Below are positions 1 through 6,654 of a stretch of 11,241 nucleotides of DNA, one piece after another; within the stretch, counting starts at the first letter, position 1; every line of letters starts with the position of its first letter. The translations under genes and the position numbers were made by a program. The stretch comes from a bacterium (lineage in GTDB: Bacteria > Patescibacteriota > Saccharimonadia > Saccharimonadales > UBA4665). Under the pieces are notes generated by a model that did not search any database, was not told the DNA's origin, and was given only the letters and a program-made list of their open reading frames with translations. The DNA is taken from positions 1-11,241 of the forward strand of contig JAJYKI010000016.1 in the NCBI GenBank assembly GCA_021788675.1, in the 5' to 3' direction.

Positions 1-96
1 ACCGACTCCGAGCTCGGTCCTTAGAGCTGCCGTCTATGCCAGCGTCTGGAGATTACAGCAACCTACAAAACCGTTTGAGGCGATGACGAGCGGCAT

Positions 97-732
97 CTAC
101 GCGTGCCTGGAATAATCAGGAAACGGCGGTGGCGGATCAAGCACAATATGCTCTCCGACTATGGACTGTAAACATTCTTTCTCGTTTAGAGCAGCCAAAA
201 CTGCGTCTTGTTGGTAGTATTCTACATAATCGTTATAAATCAGAGCGACGCTTAAATGCGGGCTGTAACCGTCCTCGCTGTTAATATCTTTGTCTAGTCT
301 ACCGCCAGTCCGCATCTCATAGATGCGATCGAACTCAGCTTCTTCTTTAATTAAATCATCGCTATCAAGACACAGTGCAAAGAGTAACTTTTTGTTTGAA
401 CCATAAAGGGCCAGTTCGCCTATTCTGGCATTAAGCGAATCAGTATGTGACTCGACTGAATCATATATCGATTTGGTTGAAGGTCCCTTTTTAATCTGAC
501 GCTCACTAAATCTGCTTAAACTAATGACCGTAGCGGATAACGATCTCAACTCAAATACCCTGGCATTACCATGTACTAAGTTTGAAAAGTCTCTAGTAAA
601 ATCAGCTAACGTTTCGTGGCTTTCCTTTGCCAGTGTTCGTCTGACAGCGAAAACTCCATTATTTCTGGCGGTTAAACGATCCGGCTGCTTGGCTTGTCTA
701 TTAGAGCCTCGGCTACCGTTTCGGCGTGGCAT
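97..732 (-). CDS. Hypothetical protein, possibly a degenerate 2H phosphoesterase (LigT-like)
   Basis: 211 aa, soluble, with a very basic N-terminal tail (about residues 1-36) and no signal peptide or membrane segment. I do not recognise it with certainty. The second half resembles the C-terminal lobe of 2H phosphoesterases: a beta-rich stretch near 100-122, a helix near 126-142, then PHLSVALI (158-165), which fits the family's second HxT/S motif with H159 and S161. The first motif should lie about 90 residues earlier. There I see SATVISL (66-72), which has the T but no His. If the family call is right, one catalytic His is lost and the protein may bind rather than cleave RNA or cyclic phosphate. 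The ATG is supported by its one-base overlap (TGATG) with the stop of the upstream 41-codon ORF, which suggests coupled translation. Existence as a gene is fairly sure; the family assignment is tentative. Confidence 0.7.
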   Translation of the reverse strand: MPRRNGSRGSNRQAKQPDRLTARNNGVFAVRRTLAKESHETLADFTRDFSNLVHGNARVFELRSLSATVISLSRFSERQIKKGPSTKSIYDSVESHTDSLNARIGELALYGSNKKLLFALCLDSDDLIKEEAEFDRIYEMRTGGRLDKDINSEDGYSPHLSVALIYNDYVEYYQQDAVLAALNEKECLQSIVGEHIVLDPPPPFPDYSRHA

Positions 733-857
733 CAGATCGTAGCCGTTCCTTTAGCAAGCCGGCAAATATAGTAGTCGACTAAAGATCGGTTAGCGCCGGA
801 TCCTATAAACAATTCCGCTAACTCCAGAAAAACCGTTTGGCTTTTAGTTTTGGCCAT
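732..857 (-). CDS. Small protein of 41 aa, translationally coupled to the next gene
   Basis: An open frame of 41 codons starting MAKTKSQTVFLELAEL and ending in LAKGTATI before TGA. The TGA shares its A with the ATG of the 211-aa gene, a classic reinitiation arrangement. A promoter-like pair lies just upstream on the same strand, with the predicted transcript start about 3 bases before the ATG. The product is short, with a basic N-terminus, a likely amphipathic helix (about 8-18), a G/S turn (19-22) and a second helix (about 24-36) holding DYYICR with one Cys. No family is recognised. The two-helix layout could be a small DNA- or protein-binding module, but that is only a guess. Support comes from position and overlap, not homology. 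Confidence 0.55.
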   Translation of the reverse strand: MAKTKSQTVFLELAELFIGSGANRSLVDYYICRLAKGTATI

Positions 858-866
858 CCTATAGCA

Positions 867-896
867 ATATTAAACACAAGCGGATTGTTATGTAAA
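867..896 (-). promoter_or_regulatory. Putative promoter for the 41-aa ORF / 211-aa gene unit
   Basis: Reading the minus strand, TTTACA (896-891), an 18-base spacer and TAATAT (872-867) precede the ATG at 857. The predicted start of transcription is near 860, giving a leader of about three bases. There is no SD at a useful distance. This was found by eye and the -10 is an imperfect match. Confidence 0.4.
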
Positions 897-913
897 GACT
901 GTTTTTCTAATTA

Positions 914-999
914 TGGTGCCGGAAGAGGGAATCGAACCCTCAATCCAAAAAGGAACACGATTTTGAGTCGTGCGCGTATACCAGTTCCGCCATTCCGGC
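914..999 (-). tRNA. tRNA-Leu (anticodon CAA), CCA encoded
   Basis: All arms fold. The acceptor GCCGGAA (999-993) pairs with TTCCGGC (924-918), followed by discriminator A and an encoded CCA (916-914). The D stem is GCG/CGC. The anticodon stem CACGA/TCGTG encloses the loop CTCAAAA, so the anticodon is CAA and it reads UUG leucine codons. A 14-base long variable arm (TTCC-TTTTT-GGATT) marks it as a class II tRNA, consistent with leucine. The T arm is GAGGG-TTCGATT-CCCTC. Its length is 86 nt with CCA and no intron is present. It lies antisense to an open frame that runs into the sortase gene, which shows that this frame upstream of 1083 is not coding. Confidence 0.97.
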
Positions 1000-1039
1000 A
1001 AACTCCTTACTTTTTAAGGTTCTTCGAAGCTTTAATTGT

Positions 1040-1067
1040 ACTATACTTTAACCATGAAGGGCAGCAA
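1040..1067 (-). promoter_or_regulatory. Putative promoter of tRNA-Leu
   Basis: On the minus strand, TTGCTG (1067-1062), a 16-base spacer and TATAGT (1045-1040) lie about 40 bases upstream of the tRNA 5' end. The -10 overlaps a plus-strand TATACT at 1042-1047 that could serve the sortase gene. Assigned by eye. Confidence 0.4.
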
Positions 1068-1082
1068 GCCCTGATTAATTAT

Positions 1083-2444
1083 ATGGCAGATAATATACCA
1101 CCAAACAACCAGGCTAATAATAACGGCTCCAGCATTCCGAAGCCCGGAGATGTTTTCCAGACCGGCAATGATCTGGCAGCCAGCCTGATCCGAACCAAAC
1201 TGGACACGCTCTACAAGGACGCCCCTGACGCACTTGAGGAAGAAGCCGAGGTGTCCAGCGAAAAACATCGCAGCCGGCACCAGCAATTCATGTATGAACT
1301 GATGACGTCAGGCAAAGATCTCGCACAGATTCAAACCGAATGGCACAACTATTACCAAGCCTTAAACGACGAGGATAAATTACAAGTCTGGGAGGAATTT
1401 TACTCCAGTAATCGTAACGCTCGCAAAATACTTGACGCCAAAACCGCTAATCCGGACGCAAAAGTCGAGTCCCATCCGGACGGCACGATCGTTTCCAAAC
1501 ACGCCGACGACAACTCGACCGATGCCCAAGCGCTGTCTGATCACATCAACAAACGTACACCGAAGAATTTCGCAACCTCTAAAACAGCCGCCTCGCTAAG
1601 GCAGGCTGTCAGACGTAGCGCCCAATCTACTCCTAAGCTCACCTGGAAGCAGCATTTACAGTCGGCGCTGTTCGGACTGGCTATGGGCGCACTGGTCATC
1701 TTCATATTGCTGTTCGGCTTCTTTAACGAAGTTATCATCGCGCCGTTCATTCAGCCCAGCCGTAACGATACGGCAACGCCGATCATCCTAAGTTCGTCAT
1801 CCATCGCCCCCAGCACAACTCCGGAAGTTATAATTCCAAAGATTAATGTCGAAATACCGGTGGATTATAACATTAACACCACCAGCGAAGCCGTCATTGA
1901 AAACGACCTCGAGCAAGGCGTAATTCACTATCCGACCACAACGGTTCCGGGACAGAACGGCAACGCCGCATTCTTCGGACATTCGTCTAACAATATTTTA
2001 AATCCCGGTAAGTACAAATTCGCTTTCGTCTTATTGCATGATCTTGTACCGGGTGACGTTTTCTATCTGACTTACAACGACAAAGTCTATGCCTACAAGG
2101 TATTCTCAAAAACTATCGTCAACCCGAACGATGTTTACGTATTGAATTCCGTAGCCGGACACCAGGCCACGGCCACCCTCATAACCTGCGACCCTCCAGG
2201 CACCAGCATTAACCGTCTGGTTGTAGTTGGCGATCAAATCAGCCCGAATCCCAACACCAATACCGCCGCCACACAACCCGTCCTGGCGTCAACTAGTAAC
2301 GTATCCCAACTGCCCGGCAACGGACCCAGCCTATGGTCGCGCTACATCTCCACTCTATGGGGCAAAATAGCGACGACAATATTCGGCATAGTTGTAATCA
2401 TCTATATATGGTTCTGGCTAAGACGAGGCCTCAAAAACGACTAG
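1083..2444 (+). CDS. Membrane sortase with long cytoplasmic N-terminal region
   Basis: 453 aa from ATG 1083; the frame is open further upstream but only through the antisense tRNA. Sortases are cysteine transpeptidases that cleave a sorting motif and attach proteins to the envelope or to each other. All three catalytic residues are visible: H300 in FFGHSSN, C369 in LITCDPPG, and R378 in NRLVVVG. The order is: hydrophilic cytoplasmic region (1-190) with a W/Y-rich segment at 87-107, TM1 (about 193-214), Ser/Thr/Pro linker, sortase domain (about 247-385), Asn/Thr/Pro linker, LPGNG (410-414), TM2 (about 429-446), basic end LRRGLKND. Both ends should be cytoplasmic and the enzyme outside. No clear SD precedes the start; a small hairpin (AGGGC-AGCAA-GCCCT, 1058-1072) sits just before it. 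It resembles class E-like sortases of Gram-positives and CPR, but the class is not settled. No substrate gene is in the window. Confidence 0.9.
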   Translation: MADNIPPNNQANNNGSSIPKPGDVFQTGNDLAASLIRTKLDTLYKDAPDALEEEAEVSSEKHRSRHQQFMYELMTSGKDLAQIQTEWHNYYQALNDEDKLQVWEEFYSSNRNARKILDAKTANPDAKVESHPDGTIVSKHADDNSTDAQALSDHINKRTPKNFATSKTAASLRQAVRRSAQSTPKLTWKQHLQSALFGLAMGALVIFILLFGFFNEVIIAPFIQPSRNDTATPIILSSSSIAPSTTPEVIIPKINVEIPVDYNINTTSEAVIENDLEQGVIHYPTTTVPGQNGNAAFFGHSSNNILNPGKYKFAFVLLHDLVPGDVFYLTYNDKVYAYKVFSKTIVNPNDVYVLNSVAGHQATATLITCDPPGTSINRLVVVGDQISPNPNTNTAATQPVLASTSNVSQLPGNGPSLWSRYISTLWGKIATTIFGIVVIIYIWFWLRRGLKND

Positions 2445-3904
2445 GACGCCAGAAGAGAAGTCTGGTAAAGCTCCGCGCCGCCCGTCTTGTTTTGAGATAT
2501 TGCGAAGTATGAATGGTAATCAGGCGCAAAAAACTGATTAAACTGCGGCAAAGCAGGAGTCAGCGTATGACGATTGGTATTATCATAATCGGCCTCGTTT
2601 ATATTACCGCCACTAACAAACACCAGCCGGTTACCGTCCATCCAGTTAACGTGCGTCTGCGGGGCGTCTAGTGGGGCAGTAACCGAATAGTGATAAATAA
2701 GATTGTTATATATGTCATAGATAACAAAATTAGTACCATTCTCGACCATAACAAACTGGGCCGTTGGCGCAAACGAATCATAATTCGGAGCTGTTATCTT
2801 CATTGCCAAAAACGGTACGATTTTAGCACTAGACCCTGAGGTCGCTTGACCAAGCGGGTTTTCATACAAATAAACAAAACTGTCTGAACTGGCGCCTATC
2901 AGGGCGTAGTTATTGCCGTTATATGAGGCCTGGTTGAGCAGGTAGGTCGGTGACGAAGGTAAATAACGCACCAGATAAGTCTTACCGCTATTATTCAGAT
3001 AAACTGCTACCTGTCCAGTCGGCGCACCGCTTGCAGTGACATAAAGAAATTCATGCGAACCATAGCTTTTATACGCCAACACTCCTGTTTCTACCTGGAC
3101 GGGCGTGGTATTGCTTAAATCGGCTGTCGACAAAGTCTGACTTGAGGCATCATAAAAATAAAATTGGTTGTACTTTAAATTATTAAAACTGACTGTGCTA
3201 GGATTGGCATTAAACTGGCGATTAATGTTAATTGACTGGGATGGATTTTGGGTGTCAAGCTCAATAAACTCCTGACCGCCACTATAAACATGCTCTAAAA
3301 GTAGGTGCTGGTTATCGTCAGCCCAGCCTACCACCTGCCAGCTCTGTGTCGTAGTAGTCGGCGTCAACAAATTTGCCGGCAGACTCAAGGTTACGGCCGG
3401 CGCCGTCGGATTAGTCAAATCATAAAGTAGAAAATTGTTGAAATTATCCGGCGAAGACACTACCAGATACTGCTGGCTGGGACTTTGACTGGCAACTTCT
3501 GGAGCGCTGGTGTATTTAGCAATCACGGACCGGCTTAATTTAGCCGGGAAAAGCAAGGGGTAATCATAGTGCACAACCTGTCCACCGAAAACCGGGATAG
3601 TGTGCGTCCATGGCAGATAGCCGGGTGAAGTCAGCTTGAATTTATAAACTCCCGAGGGCAAATTAAGCCTCGTGTTGGTAGTAGCTGCATTCAGTACGCC
3701 GTTAACATAGATCGAAGCTGCATTGGGTTGGCTCGATACAAATACCATGCCATCCTGGATGACTTGACCATTCTTAACACCGTAACCATATGCCTGCCAC
3801 AGCAAGATAATACTGGCCATGGCAATGCCGATGCTGACCAATGCATAGCCGACCCACAGCCTGAGTCGATGCATCTTAATTTTTTTCGGGTCTAAATAGT
3901 CCAT
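2441..3904 (-). CDS. PEGA-domain membrane protein with beta-propeller-like ectodomain
   Basis: 487 aa from ATG 3904; a TTG start 15 bases upstream is possible but less likely. A short basic cytoplasmic N-terminus (1-15) precedes one TM segment (about 16-37). Residues about 52-116 form a PEGA domain: VFVSSQPNAASIYVNG, then a Thr-rich strand, LPSGVYKFKLTSPGYLPW, a beta sandwich usually found at bacterial surfaces in carbohydrate or protein contacts. The remaining ~370 residues are beta-rich, Asn/Ser/Tyr-rich repeats such as LLYDLTNP, VGWADDNQHLLLEH and VNWMDGNRLVFVSGG, the pattern of WD40/TolB-like propeller blades. The domain faces the outside or periplasm-like space. It is convergent with the sortase and shares its stop bases. 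The sequence just before the ATG contains TTATAA with 5 bases between, so the mRNA may be leaderless. Function: probably an envelope adhesin or scaffold (inference). Confidence 0.85.
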   Translation of the reverse strand: MDYLDPKKIKMHRLRLWVGYALVSIGIAMASIILLWQAYGYGVKNGQVIQDGMVFVSSQPNAASIYVNGVLNAATTNTRLNLPSGVYKFKLTSPGYLPWTHTIPVFGGQVVHYDYPLLFPAKLSRSVIAKYTSAPEVASQSPSQQYLVVSSPDNFNNFLLYDLTNPTAPAVTLSLPANLLTPTTTTQSWQVVGWADDNQHLLLEHVYSGGQEFIELDTQNPSQSININRQFNANPSTVSFNNLKYNQFYFYDASSQTLSTADLSNTTPVQVETGVLAYKSYGSHEFLYVTASGAPTGQVAVYLNNSGKTYLVRYLPSSPTYLLNQASYNGNNYALIGASSDSFVYLYENPLGQATSGSSAKIVPFLAMKITAPNYDSFAPTAQFVMVENGTNFVIYDIYNNLIYHYSVTAPLDAPQTHVNWMDGNRLVFVSGGNINEADYDNTNRHTLTPALPQFNQFFAPDYHSYFAISQNKTGGAELYQTSLLAS

Positions 3905-3944
3905 GTGCTTTATAACCAAAAGTTTAGATAAGTGGACACAAAAT

Positions 3945-3976
3945 TTAACAAGACATTACCAAAACTTATATACAAT
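3945..3976 (+). promoter_or_regulatory. Putative promoter for the DUF4367-like gene
   Basis: TTAACA (3945-3950), an 18-base spacer and TATACA (3969-3974; overlapping TACAAT 3971-3976) give a predicted start at 3981-3983 and a leader of about 88 nt before GTG 4070. It lies in the 165-base divergent gap (3905-4069), which holds nothing else but the PEGA gene's start region and the leader hairpin. Confidence 0.45.
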
Positions 3977-3984
3977 TTTAGATG

Positions 3985-4006
3985 TACTTGCGGCTAACTA
4001 CAAGTA
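3985..4006 (+). other. Inverted repeat in the 5' leader (TACTTG / CAAGTA)
   Basis: Perfect 6-base arms at 3985-3990 and 4001-4006 enclose a 10-base loop, near the predicted 5' end of the leader. A third copy of the motif, TACTT at 4063-4067, lies just before the GTG start and could pair with the same CAAGTA arm instead. Confidence 0.4.
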
Positions 4007-4069
4007 GGATTAAGATGTAGGGTAAAGATTGTTTTCGGTTATGTTAACTAATAGGACCAAAGTACTTAA

Positions 4070-5161
4070 GTGGATAAAAAAGCACGGACAACCATCACCC
4101 TAAACGGCAAAAGCTATAACGCCTTGTCCGGACAGCCACTTAATCAAAAAGTTAAGCGAGTCAACAATATTGACGGGGTAGTTAAGCGCCGGTCATTGCC
4201 ACATTCTCAGATTAATAGCGACTTTAGCGCAACCAAAAACCCATCTGAACACTCAAAAAAGACAATCCGAAAACCGGCCAAGAGCGTATCCAAACAGCCC
4301 GAACCGGCCAAGACTCTTATGCGAACAGCAGTCAGTAAACCGGCCAAGCCAAGCCGATTACTGTCTAGAGCCTCAAGCCCTCTGGATATAATCAGCAGCA
4401 ATGATACGATGATTAAAAAAAGTCCGATGGTAAGTGGCGTGGACGCCAAACGGATTAAGCGCGCCAGGACTTTTCAGCTTAGCAATCAAATCAGCCGCTT
4501 TGGAGCTACGGTCGTTTCTAACACCAAATCATCCAACCTCTACCGTCAGATAGCAGAAGCCAGTAAACCGATGGATGGCATTCCTGCCAAGCAAAGCCAG
4601 GACAAACCAGACGTCTGGGAACAGGCGGTCAAACGAGCCACTTCCCACGAACAACCCCGATTAACCAAAAAGGAGCTTAAAGCCCTGCACGGCCCAAGAC
4701 CGCGCAAGCATCGATTGGCCAAATACACGGCGACAGGCCTGATTGGTCTGACGATTCTAGCCTATGGGGTATACGCCCTGATGCCGACCGTGATGACAAA
4801 AATCGCCAGTGTCGACGCCGGATTCGCCGCCAGCTTACCGGGCTATAACCCGGCCGGATTCAGACTGGCTTCAATCAATTACAAACCCGGTCAAGTCGCC
4901 TTCAACTACAAAAGCAATATCGATAGCCGCAATTTTAGAATCACCGAAAGTTCGTCAACTTGGGATAGCGCCACACTGGTCAGTAGCGTCATTAAGCCAG
5001 TTGAGGGTAAGAATTATAAAACTCTGCTCGTCAGCGGCATGAGTATATATATTTATGGCAATAACCAGGCCTCCTGGGTATCCAACGGCATCTGGTTCCA
5101 GGTAAGCGGCAACAATTCACTTAGCACCAACCAAATTGTCCAACTGGCTACGACTCTTTAG
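4070..5161 (+). CDS. Single-pass membrane protein with basic N-terminal tail and DUF4367-like C-terminal domain
   Basis: 363 aa from a GTG start; a weak SD-like AGGA (4053-4056) is 13 bases upstream and no better in-frame start exists. Residues 1-216 are hydrophilic, rich in Lys, Arg, Ser and Pro, with three [K/E]PAK repeats (69-93) and a very basic stretch PRPRKHRLAK just before the membrane. The TM segment is about 219-240. The outside part (about 255-363) has the strand pattern and ending (SWVSNGIWFQVSG, LSTNQIVQLATTL) typical of DUF4367, a domain seen in anti-sigma-factor-like and lipoprotein-type proteins. The tail could bind nucleic acid or an acidic partner. The last codons form one arm of a probable terminator, so it appears to be its own transcription unit. 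The function is unknown; the topology is the firm part. Confidence 0.8.
   Translation: MDKKARTTITLNGKSYNALSGQPLNQKVKRVNNIDGVVKRRSLPHSQINSDFSATKNPSEHSKKTIRKPAKSVSKQPEPAKTLMRTAVSKPAKPSRLLSRASSPLDIISSNDTMIKKSPMVSGVDAKRIKRARTFQLSNQISRFGATVVSNTKSSNLYRQIAEASKPMDGIPAKQSQDKPDVWEQAVKRATSHEQPRLTKKELKALHGPRPRKHRLAKYTATGLIGLTILAYGVYALMPTVMTKIASVDAGFAASLPGYNPAGFRLASINYKPGQVAFNYKSNIDSRNFRITESSSTWDSATLVSSVIKPVEGKNYKTLLVSGMSIYIYGNNQASWVSNGIWFQVSGNNSLSTNQIVQLATTL
4272..4348 (+). repeat. Three copies of an 11-base in-frame repeat
   Basis: AACCGGCCAAG occurs at 4272-4282, 4302-4312 and 4338-4348, spaced 30 and 36 bases, always in the same reading frame and coding for [K/E]PAK. It probably arose by local duplication in the low-complexity basic tail. 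Confidence 0.7.
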
Positions 5162-5180
5162 TTGTAGCCAATCTGTTTTT
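5145..5180 (+). terminator. Probable rho-independent terminator overlapping the end of the DUF4367-like gene
   Basis: TGGCTACGAC (5145-5154) pairs with GTTGTAGCCA (5161-5170), ten pairs including one G-T, around a 6-base loop. ATCTG then TTTTT (5176-5180) follows. The gene's TAG stop (5159-5161) lies in the loop and first arm base. The five-base offset before the T run makes it weaker than an ideal terminator. Confidence 0.6.
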
Positions 5181-5190
5181 AGTATTTAAT
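5162..5190 (+). promoter_or_regulatory. Putative gltX promoter
   Basis: TTGTAG (5162-5167), a 17-base spacer and TTTAAT (5185-5190) predict a start near 5197, two bases before the gltX ATG. No SD is present, so gltX may be translated from a nearly leaderless mRNA. The -35 lies in the right arm of the preceding terminator hairpin. Confidence 0.4.
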
Positions 5191-5198
5191 AAGATGGC

Positions 5199-6626
5199 AT
5201 GACAAACGTAAGAACGCGCTTTGCGCCCAGCCCAACCGGCTTTTTACATATCGGCAGCGTTCGCGCTGCACTTTACCCATGGCTGCTGGCCAAACATTAC
5301 GGCGGGCAATTCATTCTACGCATCGAAGACACCGATCAGGCCAGGGAAGTCGAGGGCGCTCTCAATGTCATCTACGAAACCCTTGATTGGGTTGGTATTG
5401 ACTGGGATGAGGGGCCGGATAAAGGCGGACCCTACGGACCCTACAAACAAACTGAAAGAAAAGAACACTATCTTAAATGGGCCCAAGACCTGATTGCAAA
5501 AGGACGAGCTTACGCCGATCCGCGATCAGCTGATGATTTGGATAAAATCCGTGCTGACGCCAAAGCTCGTAAACGACCATTTCTAGCCAGAGATTACCGT
5601 CCGGATAATAACGTGGATTGGCAGCCGGGCATGCCATTAAGATTCCTGTCACAGCCCAAGGCCTATCATTGGCACGATGAAGTCATGGGCGATTTATCGG
5701 CCGGTATTGACGCGGTCGATGACTTTATCCTGCTTAAATCCGACGGGCTGCCGACATACAACTTCGCCCATATTGTCGACGACGCCGATATGGCTATTAC
5801 GCATGTCATTAGAGGACTGGAGTATATTGCCTCGATGCCTAAATATCTGAATCTATATGAAGCACTGGAAATTAAAACTCCGGTATTCGTTCACATGCCG
5901 CATATCATGCGCCCCGACGGCGCCAAAAAGCTAGGCAAACGCGACGGCGCCAAAAGCGTGCTGGAATATCGGGACGAGGGCTATTTACCAGAGGCGATGA
6001 TTAATTTCCTGGCCTTACTCGGCTGGAATCCGGGCACGACCCAGGAAATATTCTCAACTCAGGAATTAATTGAAAAATTCTCACTTGAGCGCATCCAGCG
6101 CAGCGGAGCCAGATTCGATGAAAGACGTTTAATTTGGATGAACGGCAACTATATCCGCAACCTTACTTCAAAAGAACTCTACATCAAAGCCCAGACTTTT
6201 TGGCCCGAGGAAGCCGCCACTTATGACGAAGCTTATAAGAAGCGTGTGCTTGAATTGGTCAAAGACAGGCTTAAATACTTCTCCGAATTGGCCGACCTGA
6301 CCCGCTTTTTCTTTATAGATTTACCGATTAATAGCGAGCTGATTGCTAATAATAAAAAGTTGTCTGAACTAGGCAGCGACGAGCTCAAATCTTTACTACA
6401 TGAGACGATAGGGGTCTTAAAAACCAGCGATTTCAGCTTGGCCGACCTGACCCAAAAACTCAACGACTTGCTTGAGCACACTAACCAGACACCGGCTGTA
6501 CTTTTCAGCCTGATCAGAATTGCCAGCACACAAGCGCCGGCCAGCCCGCCTTTGGCCGAGAGCCTCTCAGTAATCGGCAAAGATCGAACTATAAACCGAC
6601 TAAATCAACAAGCCGACGCACTTTGA
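5199..6626 (+). CDS. gltX: Glutamyl-tRNA synthetase
   Basis: 475 aa, the usual length for bacterial GluRS. It joins glutamate to tRNA-Glu using ATP in the cytoplasm; in bacteria without GlnRS it also charges tRNA-Gln for correction by GatCAB. The class I Rossmann core shows TRFAPSPTGFLHIGS with the HIGH-type motif at 17-20, then FILRIEDTD (38-46), GGPYGPYKQTER, LLKSDGLPTYNFAHIVDD (178-195) and HVIRG. The KMSKS-type loop is KLGKR (244-248), where most GluRS have KLSKR, so the Ser is replaced by Gly. The Cys/His zinc site found after the first half in E. coli-type enzymes is absent (YADPRSADDLDK at 105-116). The C-terminal helical anticodon-binding region is complete. It starts 37 bases after the previous gene and ends in TGA. 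The identity is certain. Confidence 0.97.
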   Translation: MTNVRTRFAPSPTGFLHIGSVRAALYPWLLAKHYGGQFILRIEDTDQAREVEGALNVIYETLDWVGIDWDEGPDKGGPYGPYKQTERKEHYLKWAQDLIAKGRAYADPRSADDLDKIRADAKARKRPFLARDYRPDNNVDWQPGMPLRFLSQPKAYHWHDEVMGDLSAGIDAVDDFILLKSDGLPTYNFAHIVDDADMAITHVIRGLEYIASMPKYLNLYEALEIKTPVFVHMPHIMRPDGAKKLGKRDGAKSVLEYRDEGYLPEAMINFLALLGWNPGTTQEIFSTQELIEKFSLERIQRSGARFDERRLIWMNGNYIRNLTSKELYIKAQTFWPEEAATYDEAYKKRVLELVKDRLKYFSELADLTRFFFIDLPINSELIANNKKLSELGSDELKSLLHETIGVLKTSDFSLADLTQKLNDLLEHTNQTPAVLFSLIRIASTQAPASPPLAESLSVIGKDRTINRLNQQADAL

Positions 6627-6654
6627 ACAGCATGGAATAATTTGCCGCACGACA

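Noticed and set aside
8..17. Palindrome CCGAGCTCGG at the left edge, possible terminator
   Set aside because: It has no loop and no T run, and no tRNA or other RNA fold could be built from bases 1-96.
34..96. 20-codon minus-strand ORF starting right after the stop of the 211-aa gene
   Set aside because: It has no RBS, no recognisable features and no overlap signal; a length this short is expected by chance.
524..742. Plus-strand 72-codon ORF opposite the 211-aa gene
   Set aside because: It is a shadow of the better supported minus-strand gene; it has no RBS and its composition is unlike a protein.
772..781. Palindrome TAGTCGACTA
   Set aside because: It lies inside the coding sequence of the 41-aa ORF and is short enough to be chance.
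1054..1074. Six-codon ORF (MKGSKP) ahead of the sortase, as a leader peptide
   Set aside because: It is too short, has no SD and no regulatory codon pattern; only its position at a possible transcript start is of note.
837..1082. Upstream extension of the sortase frame
   Set aside because: It runs antisense through the complete tRNA-Leu gene and its promoter; ATG 1083 is the first credible start.
2425..2432. GAGGCCTC palindrome near the sortase end
   Set aside because: It is a loopless 8-mer within coding sequence, likely chance.
2450..2466. Hairpin CCAGA-AGAGAAG-TCTGG after the sortase stop
   Set aside because: The stem is only five pairs, there is no T tract on the plus strand, and the minus-strand T run is 11 bases away; it is not a convincing terminator.
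3905..3919. TTG start 15 bases upstream of the PEGA gene ATG
   Set aside because: It has no SD and would place TTATAA inside the coding region; the ATG is the simpler start.
5221..5493. Overlapping plus-strand ORF inside gltX
   Set aside because: It is a frame shadow of a certain gltX.
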